Source: Syncephalastrum monosporum B8922 (taxonomy: Eukaryota; Mucoromycota; Mucoromycetes; Mucorales; Syncephalastraceae). Taken from it: 64,000 bases of DNA. The stretch lies in the NCBI GenBank assembly GCA_000697355.1, contig JNEN01001182.1, positions 62,001 through 126,000 on the forward strand. Reading direction: 5' to 3'. Below the pieces are notes generated by a model that saw only the letters and a program-made list of their open reading frames with translations, was not told the DNA's origin and did no database searches. The translations under genes were made by a program, and so were the position numbers. Positions 1 through 12,282 of the stretch are shown here, piece by piece; position 1 is the first letter of the stretch, and each line of letters opens with the position of its first letter.

Positions 1-2173
1 GCTTCACTATGCGTTGCCGTGTCTTGACGATCGTGGCTTCCGAGAGATCCATGATCGTTGTCTCGCTGTTGGGTTTCTCTATGCGTGGAGGAGGGGCCGA
101 GTCGGGAGGGGGAGGAAAGTTGATTTGCGGCGGTGGTGGTTGTGATTGAGGTTGTGGATGCAAGGGATATAGAATTTGAGTGGGTGGCTGCTGCGGCGGC
201 TGCGGCGGCTGCGGCTGCTGTGGTGACTGCAGTGGCGAGGCTGCACCGATGGACATGGTCAGCGCGACCCCAGGCGCTGTCGAAGACGCTGCCGAGGTCG
301 TTGTCGCTGTTTCATCGTCGTCGGACATGAACATGAGGTCACGAAACGAGCCCATCTCCTTGCCAAACGCCGGTCCGCCAAATGAAAGTCGGAGGACCGG
401 TGCGTTGGGGCTTTCAATCGATGGGCGGTGCGGTTGCAGTGTGAAGAGTTTCCCGCCGCTTTCTGACGCGGTCGAACCCGAGAACGATGGTCTTGGTACA
501 GGTGAAGGAGGAGTGATAGGTCCTCGTGGCTGCTGCTGCTGTTCTTCTTGTTCATGAAGAGAATGCGTCGACCTTTGTATGGAGGTGCTACTGCCGTTGT
601 GGTACTCGTCGGGCGACAACAACCGACTGTTGGCGTTGCTTTCCTTTCCTTTGCTGTTCGCTTTCCCCAAGCTGTCAATGCTGATCCCACCCGTAGAGCG
701 CCGCAGCATGCGTTGCATACGTCTAATCATTTTGTGCTCGTTCTGGGCCACATTTTCAAGGATCTGCGGTTGTGAGAGTGGCACAGGTGGTTCTGCGTCA
801 CTGAGGGGTATGGTGCCAATCACGATGGGTATATCTGCTGTCATGCAGGACAAGGCTTGGAAGTCTACGGTCGTGGTGATATCGAGCGTTTCTTCTTCAC
901 CATAGACCGTTGTCAGGTCTTGCAGTTGGGCACGCACACGCACCTTGTAACTGATTTCCAGGATCCGTCCGTCCCCATCCACAGTAGGTGAGGTCCATTT
1001 TGGGATGTTTAATACACGTGAGATGGACTGCAGGCTCTGATGCATGAGCTCCACGTCAGCCTTGACGGCGTGTACGACCATGCTTGGAGATGTGAATGCT
1101 CTATTGCTAATGTCAATAGGCCATACTCTATCCTGTTTGAATATGGGGCATACCTTCCGCCGCATAAAATGCGGGTTTCCTGGATTAGTGCGAGGGTGAC
1201 GCCGTTCTTCCGTTGATAAGGTGTTGTGTGGTGCAGCTCAATATCGACGGGGATAGACTGGTCTAGGACGGAAAAGGTGGTAAGCAGGATGGAATAGGGT
1301 TTAAACACATGGCGCGTGATGTCTTTTCTCTTTCTATAAATGCTTACTCCGGACATAGCCTCGGCACGGCAACACAACTTGCATGACAGACTTTATAGAG
1401 TCTGTGTTTGTCGCATCAGAAGGAAAGGAGGTATCAGCAAACGGGCTGATAGAAGCGCGGGCTTGCTGAGGGACGGCGTGGTCTGAGCGTGTAACATCCA
1501 TGCGCTGCAGAACAGGCACACACGTGCGTGCAATCAGCGGGGAATCCGACGCCGACCGATGCAGAAATGCTTCGAGAGTGTATTCGATGACGCCGCCCAA
1601 GCCTGTTTCTGTCTAATAAAGAAAAAATAGGGATCGACCACGCACCCAACGAATGCATGTGTAAATACAGTATACAAGATCGCATTTATTGCATTTGCGT
1701 TGATAGGAAATATCCTGAAAACACACTAGAGAGCTTACCTCTGTGCAGCTGGGCAGGACACAATGGTCAGGCACATAGAAGCGGAAAGGGTAGCTATAGG
1801 TCTGGTTGGGCTCGAGCGTCTTGGGCGGTGCGCGAACCTTGGTGGGCGGCAGCAGGAAGCCATGCGATGGGACGGTGGCAGTTTTACGGAATGCATCGGC
1901 CCGCCAATCGCCGTTTTCGTTGATGAGGTGGAGGTCGCTTGTCTCAGAGAACAGCTCGTACTCATCCTTCACCCCGTCTGGATTCTGCACTCGCACCCGC
2001 CCTGACCAGACCAGCTCGAGGCGTGTCACCTTGAGCTGCTTGGGTGTGCTGATCTCCACTGACCCCTCGAGGGCGTCCTCGCGAAAATAATATTTGCTGT
2101 GATCCTCCAGACGAACGTCAAAGCTTAAATTGGCACGTTTGCCGCTGCTGCTGTTCTCGAAAAGACGTTTCAT
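1..2173 (-). CDS. Arrestin-like (ART/alpha-arrestin) protein, 3' part beyond the window
   Basis: Likely a cytosolic adaptor of the arrestin-related trafficking family, which recruits ubiquitin ligases to membrane cargo; this role is inferred from family. Exons read 2173-1739, 1612-1348, 1262-1154 and 1082 to the left edge, with phases that join cleanly. Residues 1-145 look like an arrestin N domain (LEGSVEI, LELVWSGRVRV, YSYPFRFYVPDHCVLPSC). The next exons give an arrestin C-like part (GGVIEYTLEAFLHR, then VVLPCRG and IPVDIELHHTTPYQR). The last exon carries a low-complexity tail rich in Pro and Gln near 110-250. No stop is seen before base 1, so the C terminus is missing. The start is the first ATG in frame with the arrestin domain. 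A PY motif that would recruit Rsp5 was not seen in the visible part. Family assignment is fairly sure; the specific orthologue is not. Confidence 0.85.
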
Positions 2174-3395
2174 ACTTTGACAAGTATTTTCATGCGGAAA
2201 GAAAGAAGAAAAGAAGAAAAGCAAGAAGAAACTGAAAGTGGCACGCTTATCAATGAATTAAAAAATAGAATAAAAAAGGGACAGAGAAGCGAGAGACAGG
2301 GCCATCTGTTCTGTTTGCTGAGCCAGATGGCCTGGGCTAGTTTGTGCGACCCTTTTGTTGATCCGCGTCCATCTCTTTTACTCTATGTCAAGCACGTTTC
2401 GAGACTCTTTATCACTTCTATTTCTGACGAGCGTCGCCCGCGCCGCAAACGCCATCACTTGCTCAGCACCTTCTTCTTTGGTTGGACCCGGATTCTGAGA
2501 TCTAGTATCATTGACTACAATTGGTATGAGAACAGAGTGTAACGCTCTCCCGTGGAACAATCCCCCACCATTTTGGCTTTGCTCTTCCAAAAGCGTATAC
2601 CAATGGCATGTAGATCTTTCTCTTGTCGCACTATTCTGATAATTACCTCTGTGTGATCTTGCATATCTATAAGGAAACAAGACCGACAAATATACAAATG
2701 CATTCCTCTGTTCCATTGTCTGTGATAAATGAGGTTTATATTTTTAGTACGTAAAGCTTTCTGAGTGCAAAGTCAATTATGAAAAGTCTCGATTCGCAAT
2801 AGTCAGTCGCATATACACCATAAAGTATTGTACAATACAGTATAATACTATACATCTCTGCTCTTTTTGGATTGTTTGATCTTCTTTTTTGTAAGTTATA
2901 CGCATACGTAATGTTGTATTTTTTATTTTAGGAAAGCGTAATCGGTTCATGTTGGCCTGTCTCTTTGTTTCAACGACTCTAATCAGTAAAATGCTTACCA
3001 TGGAAAAGCACGTATCGCATCCTCGTGGAGCTGACGCTTCTTCGATCAACGCATATAGATCTAGGGAACGTGTTTACACACATCGTTTAGTTTGGCTTGT
3101 TTGCTGTTTATGGAAGGAGTAGAAAAATCTGGATACCTTCCCTTCTAATCTTGTCACGTTATCCTTCGTCAAGGCGAGGAAAACTGAGAAAGTTGATGCC
3201 AGATCATGTACAATGGATAGCACAAAGTGGGCGAATCCGAGTAGGCGGGTCGTTTGGACCATTCATTGCCTCACTTTGCCCCTTTTTGCAACAACAAATT
3301 TTCGCGTCCGCTTCAGCCAGAAACGCCAGAGTCGTCTCCTCCTTTATTCTTTTTTCCTTCCACTATTATTGCTTGTTTCTCGTTCGGCGACCATA
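2174..3395. other. Intergenic region between divergent arrestin-like and Set9 genes
   Basis: About 1.2 kb between two divergent starts, AT-rich in the middle (2650-3000). It must hold both promoters, but no clear TATA box stood out. A pyrimidine-rich stretch lies just upstream of the plus-strand start at 3396. No gene or RNA was recognised. Confidence 0.6.
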
Positions 3396-5703
3396 ATGGA
3401 CTTTGGTCTCCTGTCGCATGTCGACGATTTACTAGCTGAAGTCTTCTTGGACCAGCTTCATTTGTGGTTTTCGACCATGAAAGTGTCTCGTGAACGGATT
3501 ACACTGGTGATCCCGAAAGAGCAAGTCCTCGCCATTCTTCAAGAGCGCGTCATTCGAGGCCAAGGCCAGATACGAGAAGCGGTGGCCGACCTGTCAGAGT
3601 ATGCTCTCGCTGAGTTAACTGTGTATATTTACTGAATAACCTATGCATCAACTCAGGCTGCCTTTTCTGGCCGACCTTTTGCAACGTTTGAACGTGGCCC
3701 AACGAAACGAGTTCCTCGCTCACCTGAAGCGATACGTTTTAATGCAAGTTCATGCCATCCATTCAGGCGCTTAAGCTGACGCTGCAATCAGGTTTGCACC
3801 AAACGCAGGATACGAAGTCGCAGGCACGGGCCGTTATGCCGGTTTAGGCACACAAGTACAAGCGTGTATTTCGGCAACGCGAGACTGGAAAGCGGGCGAG
3901 GAGATCCGGTTCTGCACAGGCGTTATTGCGTGTCTGACTCCAGAGCAAGAACAGCTGATGAGCAAGGAAAAGCGCGACTTTAGCATCATGTACTCCACAC
4001 GCAAGTCCTCGCCTTGTCTTTTCCTTGGTCCCGCCCGCTTCATGAATGTAAGTGGTCCATGGTCTGCATCAATTTCGCTATAACACGGGTTTTTGTTAGC
4101 ATGACTGTGGATCAAACTGTCGGGTATGCAGCATGAAACGGTCATAACGTAATAGAGACTCAATAACAACTGCAACCTCTAGTTTATGCCCTACGGTGAA
4201 AATGGCATTACATTCAAAGTCGTCAAAGATATTGCATGCGGCGAGGAAATCACCACCTTTTACGGCGAGCACTATTTTGGGGAGGGCAACTGCGAATGCT
4301 GGTGCGCCACCTGCGAAGCGTAAGTCAATGGGCATCTTACCGGGGAGAAGCTCAACTGTTTTGCTTTAGCGAGGAAAGGGGGCATTTTGCCACTGAGCCC
4401 AACGGACCGAAAGCCTTAAAGACTACGACTAATTCCTCTCGGCGGAGAAGTTCAAGAAAACGTAAACAACAATCCTACGAGGGTTTCTTTGATAACGTTA
4501 AAAGAAGACGAAAACTACCGTCTGATGATGATGCGAATTGCAAACAGAAAGATATGGTTTCTTCTGTTCGAAGCAGCAGAAAAGTAAGATGGGATACAAG
4601 GATGGCGCATGATTCTCACAGTACGTTAGGAAAACCTACCTATTTCTCGTGACAATGATACCCGCATCGAGCAGCGTTCGTCCTTCGGAGAAACGTACCA
4701 TCACGACACTCTGTCTAACTATGTATCGCTGTACTACACGCCAGCAGCACCCACATATCAGAATGCAACTCTACCCTCTTATTCGCATCAGCGGTCATCT
4801 TTTGATCCCAATGCCGGTATACCTGCGACCGCTCAATATGCAGGGAATCTGCCCTATGGCTGTCCGAGAATGCCGCGAGCATACATGGACGAAAAACACA
4901 ACATGCTTTGGAACATGGAGGATTTTCAATACGAGTACCCTGTCAACATGCACCCATACCACAAACCTCATCCGCAATCCCTATTTTGCCACATGTGTTC
5001 ACCGTCTGAGCAAAGACGGCAGCTGTACGCCACGCAACTCCAGCAAAATTATTCCTACCCCACTGCATGCAACAACTATAACAGCTACAACTACAACTCC
5101 TCCAGCCCTACTGATCACAGAAACTCCTCCGTTCACCCTTATCGATCCTTCATGGATATGCTGAATCTAAATCAGCCGGGTTATCTGGAGGAACACATGG
5201 CATCCAACCTATCGCATGCTTGCTTCAACCCGTCACCTGAATTTTATCCGTCTGTGCAGAATCCCTACGACGCATATTATAAGTTACCCGCCCCTGCTGT
5301 CCTTCCAGGCTTCATACACAGCGCAGCTGCCACTGTCACTGTCAGCGCAAGGCAGATTCCACCTGCGATGCCACACTCAACGCCCTCATTCTCGTCACAT
5401 AGCACGCATGCATCGACGGCCTATGCGTTAAGCTCGGATAGCGAAGACAATGGAAACTGTTGCGCTTGTGGTGATCCATTGGACGGACTTGATGATGCAA
5501 AACGCTGCAGACGCTGCCAGAGACACTGGATTCTGTTTCGGCTAGAATGGCCTGCACGTCGTATCAAGAAGAAGCGCGGCAAGGCAGCAGCAGCGGCACC
5601 AACAGCAGTCAACAAGACGCTTGTTGATAGCATACCCCCACCTTCCATCCCAGCAGAACCATCGATGCTAACAAGCGGCCACAGTATACCTACCCACAGC
5701 TGA
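3396..5703 (+). CDS. SET9: Histone-lysine N-methyltransferase, Set9/Suv4-20 (KMT5) type
   Basis: Nuclear SET-domain enzyme expected to methylate histone H4 lysine 20. Exons are 3396-3598, 3657-3743, 3792-4047, 4100-4123, 4183-4319, 4370-4583 and 4630-5703, giving 664 aa. The Set9 signature is clear: EFLAHLKRYV before the SET domain, RDFSIMYSTRK, LGPARFMN joined to HDCGSNCR (the NHDC cofactor motif, split over an exon junction), and a post-SET stretch ending FGEGNCECWCATCE. The long C-terminal part is Asn/Tyr/Pro-rich and ends with a CxxC...CxxC element near residue 585 (CCACGDPLDG, RCRRCQRH). Intron 2 needs a GC donor (GCAAGT at 3744) to keep YVLM in frame with FAPNAGYEV; the spliced length then matches the family. 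Exon 4 is only 24 nt. The start is the first ATG of the conserved N-terminal region. Confidence 0.9.
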
Positions 5704-5855
5704 TTCATCTCCGTTCGATATCAATATCATGCCACTTTCTTCATCTTCATCCAGACAACCTTCGCTTGTCTATAATTCTCATATGTATAGTTCATTTTAT
5801 TGTACATGGCTTCTACAGCACAAGCTTCAGAAAGGCTTGATGCAAGGAAGAGTAT

Positions 5856-6667
5856 TTAATGGATCTTCTTCAGTGCAGCCCACTTTTTGACAGGACTAGT
5901 GACGTAGTTCTGGATCTTGCACTTCTTTTTTTGAACAGAGACCTTGTCCGGCAGCTCATCTTCCAGTTTCTTGTAAGCTGAGTATTGCAAGACAAAGAAA
6001 TCCAGTTGGCATCCGTCAAAGCTCCAACCCTCATCATCCACACGCACACAACCGTTGTGTTTCATGCCGTCAGGGAGCTTTTTGCCGTCGAGTTCTTTGA
6101 TATAGAGCGTTGTTCCTTGCTTGATGTCGTTCGAGGCAACGCTGACCCAGGGCGTGAGCTTATTGTCATCGTCCGAGCCAATGCCATATGGGTCGTCTTT
6201 GCGGTCCACCTTCATGTAGGTGTCCTTGCCATCATCGAGGTTTACCATGATACCGCTCTCGAGAAGGCCAGTACCCTCCATTTGGAATTTCTATAGAAAA
6301 TAGTTGAGCATGGCTTCACTCACTGTGATGCAGTTTTTGCTTACCTTGAAGGTGTTTTTTGAGACCTTGGCAATAGTCTTTCCATCCTTCGTCTTAAGTT
6401 TCTTGGTCTTGGGACCGTCCAACTTGACAGACTTGCCGTCGTTCAGCATATCTTTGTCTCCTTCTTTAGGAATCCAGTACCTATGCAGATAAATTGAGGA
6501 GGCGGTAAGTCAACTGCTCCTAAATCAAAGCGGGAGCTAGAGGATACTTACTGCGTCAATTCAGCGTGCTTATAGCAGCTCTTGATACCGCGCTCTTCAA
6601 TCGGCACAGCCGATACGGAGAAAGCAAGAGTGGAAATGAGGAAAATGCTAATCGAGGAGAACTTCAT
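5856..6667 (-). CDS. Small secreted protein with 3D/double-psi beta-barrel-like domain
   Basis: Three exons (6667-6552, 6480-6345, 6290-5856) give 228 aa. Residues 1-20 form a classic signal peptide (Met-Lys, hydrophobic run, then FSVSAVP) followed by ERG. The C-terminal half has the pattern of a 3D/RlpA-like double-psi barrel: VASNDIKQGTTLYIKELDG, then HNGCVRVDDEGWSFDGCQLD, with conserved Asp and Cys residues. The middle is Lys-rich. Related fungal proteins are secreted and of uncertain enzymatic status, so no reaction is claimed. Convergent with SET9 (152 bp between stops). A TATATAAA element lies about 235 bp upstream of the ATG on the coding strand. The domain call is by motif resemblance and is moderately sure; secretion is well supported. 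Confidence 0.75.
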
Positions 6668-6898
6668 GATAATGAGGATGCTTTGGATGGATGACAGATG
6701 AAAACAGTGGAAAGGAGAAGTTTTGGGGGGGGGGGAGAGAAGAGGCCTGCTCAACAATGGAGAAGATGCGAATGAATGGAAAGTGAGTGGGATGGGTTGT
6801 AATGATACAGCGATCAACGCAAGGAAGAAGAGGTGGACAGTTGTACCAGACAAAAGAAGAGAGAAAGTGTTGGGGTGATGAGAAACCAGGGACAAAAG

Positions 6899-6907
6899 CT
6901 TTATATA
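6899..6907 (-). promoter_or_regulatory. Candidate TATA box for the secreted double-psi barrel gene
   Basis: The minus strand reads TATATAAA here, about 235 bp upstream of the ATG at 6667. The interval between them is strongly polypurine on the plus strand (CT-rich on the coding strand) and includes a G run near 6724, typical of a fungal 5' UTR. The role is inferred from position only. Confidence 0.4.
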
Positions 6908-8670
6908 TGTGTCGGCTGCTTAGCATACAGAGGAACACATACTCTACATCACAACATGTCGCCACACAGCCCGGTCTCCCTTCCCCCATTAAGCTGCATC
7001 ATTTATGTGATTTTACTGCATTCAAAACCCGGAAATAATATGAATGGCAATTATTTCCCCTTACCGTGCGCTTTTTACTTTCCTTGTTTGATGATATGCT
7101 TATTTTACTTTTTTGTTTCCTTTGTGGAACAGTTTTTCTACCCTTTCTTGTGTGAAGCCTCTGTAACTAATCCGATATGGTAACTGGCGATTATATGCCT
7201 TGATAGTATTCATTTATGGCGTTTGTGTCGCACTTTTTTGTTTGCGGATCCGAACCTGGGCACACAATTATACAGACGATTCGTCTCCATATAAAAAAAA
7301 AAAAAGGCCGCTGTGCAATTACTGCTTGAACCCCGCCAAACAAGCAAAATCAATCGCGTCAGGGGCGAAAGAAAAAAAAAGGAAACTATATTAGTCGCAT
7401 GATGCCATAGCTATGAGAAGGCCGTTGGAAGTCAAGGCGGAGGACCATGCCGGCATTTTACCCAAAACGGAGGGACGGGGTGAAGAATGCGCTCCCATCG
7501 TGGGTCTCAATTTCATTGTGCAAAAAAGCAACTTGATAACGACCGTCCCCCGTCCCTGATTTGCACTTGCCTTGACAGGAAAAGGATGTGAAGGTTCCTG
7601 AACGTTATTATCGCTCAAGTCTTTTTCTTGAATTTATATGTACATTCTTCTTGAAAGCATGCTTCGATATCACTTTATTCTCGGCAAGGCAATGTGAAGT
7701 AAAAACTGATTACTGTGTGTTGCTCAACATGGGCAATATATACATAGATAGATAATATCGTTCTATTTCTAACATTGTTTTAATCCATCAGATGTGGTTG
7801 GGTACCCAGGGTCCCGTCAGTAGAGGGGTAATAGAGTGACTGACTGATGGTGATGTTCATTTATACTCCGCGGTAAGTCATACACGAGTTATGCGGGTTC
7901 ACAGGGTGAAGAGCTGCTATGCAGGACCATGGTAATTAGATATGCAAGGCATCTGTCCTCCCAGGTCGCACAATACTCTAGTGATATGTTGTGACACACT
8001 TCCGTAATCGCGCGCTATGGTCGCATCACGCAGTAGATTGGCATGATGGATACATACCTGTAGTTTACATGGGCAGATATATGCAGGCTGTTGCAGCACG
8101 GGCTATTGACAGGTACCTTTGAAAATGAAGCAATGGCACCCTGGTGTCTGCGTCATCTTTATTGGATGGCGGGAAGCTACTGCACAGAAGTTTCCCCCAT
8201 CTGTGCTTCATTAATGGCATATAGACGTGTAAATGATAAAAATAATAAAACAAGAAGACATGGTTCGCGGCTGATTGAGTCATACGCCTGCGTTCTAGAA
8301 GCCTTGTGCGGGGCACTTTTGTACGTATGTGTCAGGGTTCTTGGTACTTAGCTTGTTTGAAGAAAAACAATGAACGTCATCTGGTCTGAGACATATCAAC
8401 CCCTCTGCGTCTCAGTGATGGAATTTTGATATCTTTATCATTCTGCATATACTACAGGGTGATGAAATGGTCCACGTCTGTCTGTAGCTTTCGATGTGTG
8501 ATTTTCTCATGACATAGCATGCAGTGAGATATAGCTAAAGGGAGGGACTGCAGTATAAGCGCTTTTTGTTCAACAGAGTACTGAGTTGATTTCCCGAATC
8601 TCGCGGTTTCGGCGAGTCAGTCCCGCACGCACCCGCTTCCACCCACTAATACACTGGACAACTTTCTCAT
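6908..8670. other. Intergenic region, no recognisable gene
   Basis: About 1.8 kb upstream of the secreted-protein gene and of the carrier gene. It contains short A runs near 7291 and 7370 and small unconvincing open frames only. No tRNA pattern or transposon end was found. It must include the carrier promoter near its right end. Confidence 0.5.
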
Positions 8671-9966
8671 ATGCCCTCTTACCTCTCCGATTCGCGTTTG
8701 AACAGTTATGAATCCGCATTCTGCGGTGCTGCGGCTGGTGTCGTGTCTCGGTAGCTACTTTCAAGACGCGTTCCTTTCTGATTCGCATGTGCTGACTCAC
8801 TTTACAAAGCGTAGCCACCGCGCCCCTGGACGTGGTAAAGATCCGAATGCAACTTCAGACCCATCGGACAGAGTTTCGGTTTGGCAAACACGTCGCTGGT
8901 GCGGCCGCGGCTAAATATACCCGTATTATCCCCGCCATGAGGACGATCCTCAGAGAAGAAGGCATTCTCGTACGCAGGCTGATCCATACCGCAGATCGCA
9001 CACACTTCAACGCACTTGACTGATCTGACGCTGTATGTATAGGGTCTCTACAAGGGTAACTTGGCGGCTGAGTATCTCTATCTGCTCTACAATGCGGTCG
9101 AGTTCTGCGCATACAGAGAGATAGAACTGGCACTGGACACATTGGTATGTCTTGCACGTGAGGCGGGAGTCCGCATGACGCAGAGATCTCACACATACCA
9201 ATCCATGCTAGGACCCCAATGACCGCGTACCCCACTCTGCAAAGACCTTTATCAGCGGTATGCTTGGTGGCAGCATTGCCACAGCCACCACTTATCCACT
9301 CGATCTGCTTCGTACTCGATTTGCTATGCAAGGAAACAAAAAGGTACGGAAAGGTACCAGAGAAACGCGTGGAAATCTCATTTCAACGCACTAGCACTAC
9401 ACTGGCCTTGTGCAAGCCACGCGGCTCATCTATCGCAACGAGGGCATCTCTGGCTTCTATGGGGGCATTTGGCCTGCAGTGATTCAGATTATGCCCTACA
9501 TGGGCCTCGTCTTTGCCAGCTACGACAAGATTGCCACGACGTTCAAGCATGGCAGGGTACGTAAAAGACGGGAAAAATTGGCAAAAACAACCTTGCGAGG
9601 ACTTACCCAAATGACTCTTTTCAGGATAACGGCATTCTTAATCCAGACCACAAGCCATTGCATGACATCTTGAGCGGCGCACTCTCGGGCGTGGTCTCCA
9701 AGATCGCTGTGTATCCCATGGACCTCGTCCGGAAGCGGCTGCAGGTTCAAGGGCCCAACCTTCATGGCTATGTGATTGAATCTATCCCCGCCTATGCAAC
9801 CCGCTCCTGGCTTGCCTGCTTGAAACACATTGCCGCTAACGAGGGCATCACCGGTCTCTACCGTGGTTTGACCGTGGCGCTTATCAAGGTCGCGCCCGCG
9901 ATCTCTTTGACATTCTTTGTTTACGAAAAAACAAAGGAAGGCATTCTGTGGATGAAAGATGCATAA
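8671..9966 (+). CDS. TPC1: Mitochondrial carrier, probably thiamine pyrophosphate carrier
   Basis: Inner-membrane SLC25-family transporter; closest in remembered sequence to Tpc1/SLC25A19, which imports thiamine pyrophosphate. Exons are 8671-8750, 8810-8969, 9043-9144, 9212-9343, 9395-9556 and 9625-9966, giving 325 aa, normal for the family. The three carrier repeats show Px(D/E)xx(K/R) signatures: APLDVVKIRMQLQ, YPLDLLRTRFAMQ and YPMDLVRKRLQVQ. Each is followed by EG-type motifs (REEGIL, YRNEGISGFYGG, ANEGITGLYRG). The start ATG begins MPSYLSDSRLNSYESAFCGA, leading straight into the first repeat. The carrier family is certain. The substrate is inferred from resemblance (IYRNEGISGFYGG, PAVIQIMPYMGL) and could differ. 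Confidence 0.85.
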
Positions 9967-10572
9967 ATGGCTTGACTTCCACTTCTGATATACATTGTAC
10001 ATAGATTATCACTTTCTCCCCATATTTCTTTTTGTATTCCACGTCAAAAAATTAGATTTTACTAACGGGTCTCTCCAAAAATACTCTCTCCAATGAAACC
10101 GCGTTCCACTCTGTTGGCATAAGCCATGTATCAAACATTGTAATGCAAGTCTAAGTACATTGAGGAGGGATAGAGAGGGGGTTCCGCTGGGCCTACCAAA
10201 AAATGGGAATCGGTCCGAGGTATATCTGTCATTGATAAAAATGCGCATAGTTTTTGTGTTGTTTGTGTGTAACTAGAAGGAAAAACATACGTACATGCAT
10301 AAATGATGACTGACACTATTTTTAAATGGGGGGGGGCATATTCAAGAGACATCCAAAGGCAAAATATAATACATAGGGATCATGAGGAGAAGTATGTACG
10401 ACAGAAGAAGAAAAACGAAAAAAGAAAAGAGCGAAGTTCAAACACATGACATACGTGCTATACAACGTAATTAATGGTGGTGGTGAGAGCTAGTCGTTCT
10501 AACGATCGTGGTATGTATGCATTGGCCACCAGTATGCTGTTACAATAGGGGGGTTTTGCGGAGAGAAATGCA
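9967..10572. other. Convergent 3' region between carrier and MAP kinase genes
   Basis: About 600 bp between two convergent stops. It contains a short G run near 10328 and purine-rich tracts around 10380-10440. No gene was recognised; both 3' UTRs and polyadenylation sites should lie here. Confidence 0.5.
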
Positions 10573-12282
10573 TTACCAGGCACCACTCAAAGTCCTCTCC
10601 AACTCGTCTCGTGCTGGACCATGTTCGGGCTGTCTAAAACGACGATAATGATCGACGGGAACGGCAGCTGTCTGTTGGATAAACCGGTTGGTCTCTTCCT
10701 CCGTCATCTCATCCGGTTCGCCCACCAAACCGCTCGCCATGATCGCCCCTTCTGCTACTCCTCCTCCTGTCTGACTTGTCTCAGTCTTCTCCCCTTCATA
10801 TTGCGTCCCCGATCCATCCATCGGGTTCGGCCGACTGTTCAGAAAGGGATCGATCACATCCTCCTCCTCCTGTTGCAGTTGATCGAGGGGAAAACGCTGC
10901 CGTGGTTGGTCAAGGAGACTCATGGTGGCTGCTGGCATAATGTTTCCTGGGCGATGACGATAGTGATAATCATGGTAACGTGTCGCCTCTTGAGCTGTTG
11001 CTGCAGAGGACATGGCATAGATGGAGTGGTGCGGCTTGGTGCGCTGATGCTGTTGACGCTTGAACGTGGTGACTTGCTCAATTAATTGGGCACGCAGATC
11101 TTCGGCGTCTTCGAAGCTAAAGTCGCATGGACGGGGCTGCATGGCTTCTTCGACTGGGTCGCTGAAAGCTGCCACAAATGGATGCTGCAATGCATCGACA
11201 ACCGAGATACGGCGGTGCGGGTCGAGCTGCAACAGGTTGGTCAGCATATGGATGCCTTCCGGAGGGCAGTTGGGGAAGAGAATAGCCAGATCAACTGGCT
11301 CCTCAGGAGGTGGTTGGCCATCGACGGTGCAGAGCTGCTGCAAATGGGCCGAAATAGACTCGGATGGCGCCCAAAAGCTAATGTCGCGTGGTAAGCCGAG
11401 GATACCCAGGATCTTGTGAAGCTGGTCGATGTAGTCCCGGCCCATGAAAAGGACGCGTCGGCCAAGGATTTCAGCCAAGATGCACCCAACAGACCACACG
11501 TCAACTAGATGAGAAAATAAAGTATGAGAAATCCATATTTAGACGGCCATGCATGAAAAGTTAAGCTGATCCATATACAGCAGGATGAGGATGTACGTAC
11601 TCAATTCGCTGTAGTTGTTTGGGCTGATCATAACTTCGGGTGCTCGATACCATCGCGTCGTGACATATTCCGTCAGCAGCGACGATCGCGTCTCAAAAGT
11701 ATGACAGCCTCGTGCCATGCCGAAATCGCAGATCTTGATGTCGCAATTGCGATTCACGAGTATGTTGGCTATACTCAACAGTGAAGGAGCCATGTTAGTG
11801 AAGTGTATAGAACATGACCAATGCAAGGTACCAGGCTTGAGGTCACGGTGTACGACGTTGGCGGCGTGGATGTATTTAAGGCCGGACAGCATCTGATAAA
11901 GGAACCACTGGGCGTGGACGAGGTCGAGCGGCTTATCCGAATGGATGACATCGTGAAGACTGGCGTCCATGCAGTTAAAGACGAGATAGATCTCGTTAAA
12001 ACTGGCAGGGTTTACAATGTCCATGTCGAATAACTCAATGATACGCGGATGACCGTTGAAATGCTGCAGCAATTTAAGCTCACGCAGGCATCGCTTGGTA
12101 ACGAGGCGCTTGTCGAACACACGATACACCTTTTTGATTGCACAAAACCGATCGGCATGCAGATCGTACGCTGACACGACTGTGCCATAAGCGCCTGAGC
12201 CCACTCTGCGTACGACACGGTATCGTGTGTCGACATCAAACGTTTCACCGCTGCTGTCGATCACGACCGGATAATGTGGCAT
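10573..12282 (-). CDS. MAP kinase of the Slt2/Mpk1 (ERK5-like, TEY) group
   Basis: Ser/Thr kinase of the MAPK family, most similar to the cell-wall-integrity kinase Slt2. Exons 12282-11832, 11768-11601 and 11504-10573 give 516 aa. Visible motifs: Gly loop GSGAYG (28-33), catalytic Lys in AIKK (about 50), HRDLKP (145-150), DFG (165-167) and activation loop TEY at 183-185 followed by VTTRWYRAPEV. RELKLLQHFNGH, NPASFNEIYLV, DVWSVGCILAE and GRDYIDQL are MAPK features. The loop differs from textbook Slt2 (DFGMARG rather than DFGLARG, and a short RSSLL before TEY). A tail of about 170 residues after the kinase core is Gln/Glu-rich and unlike the core. Start is the first ATG, eighteen codons before the conserved TRYRVVRRVG segment. 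Family certain; pathway assignment likely. Confidence 0.9.

Noticed and set aside
133..557. Plus-strand frames with poly-Ala and poly-Cys/Gly runs near the left edge
   Set aside because: They lie opposite the Pro/Gln-rich tail of the arrestin-like gene, whose frame is supported by the domain upstream.
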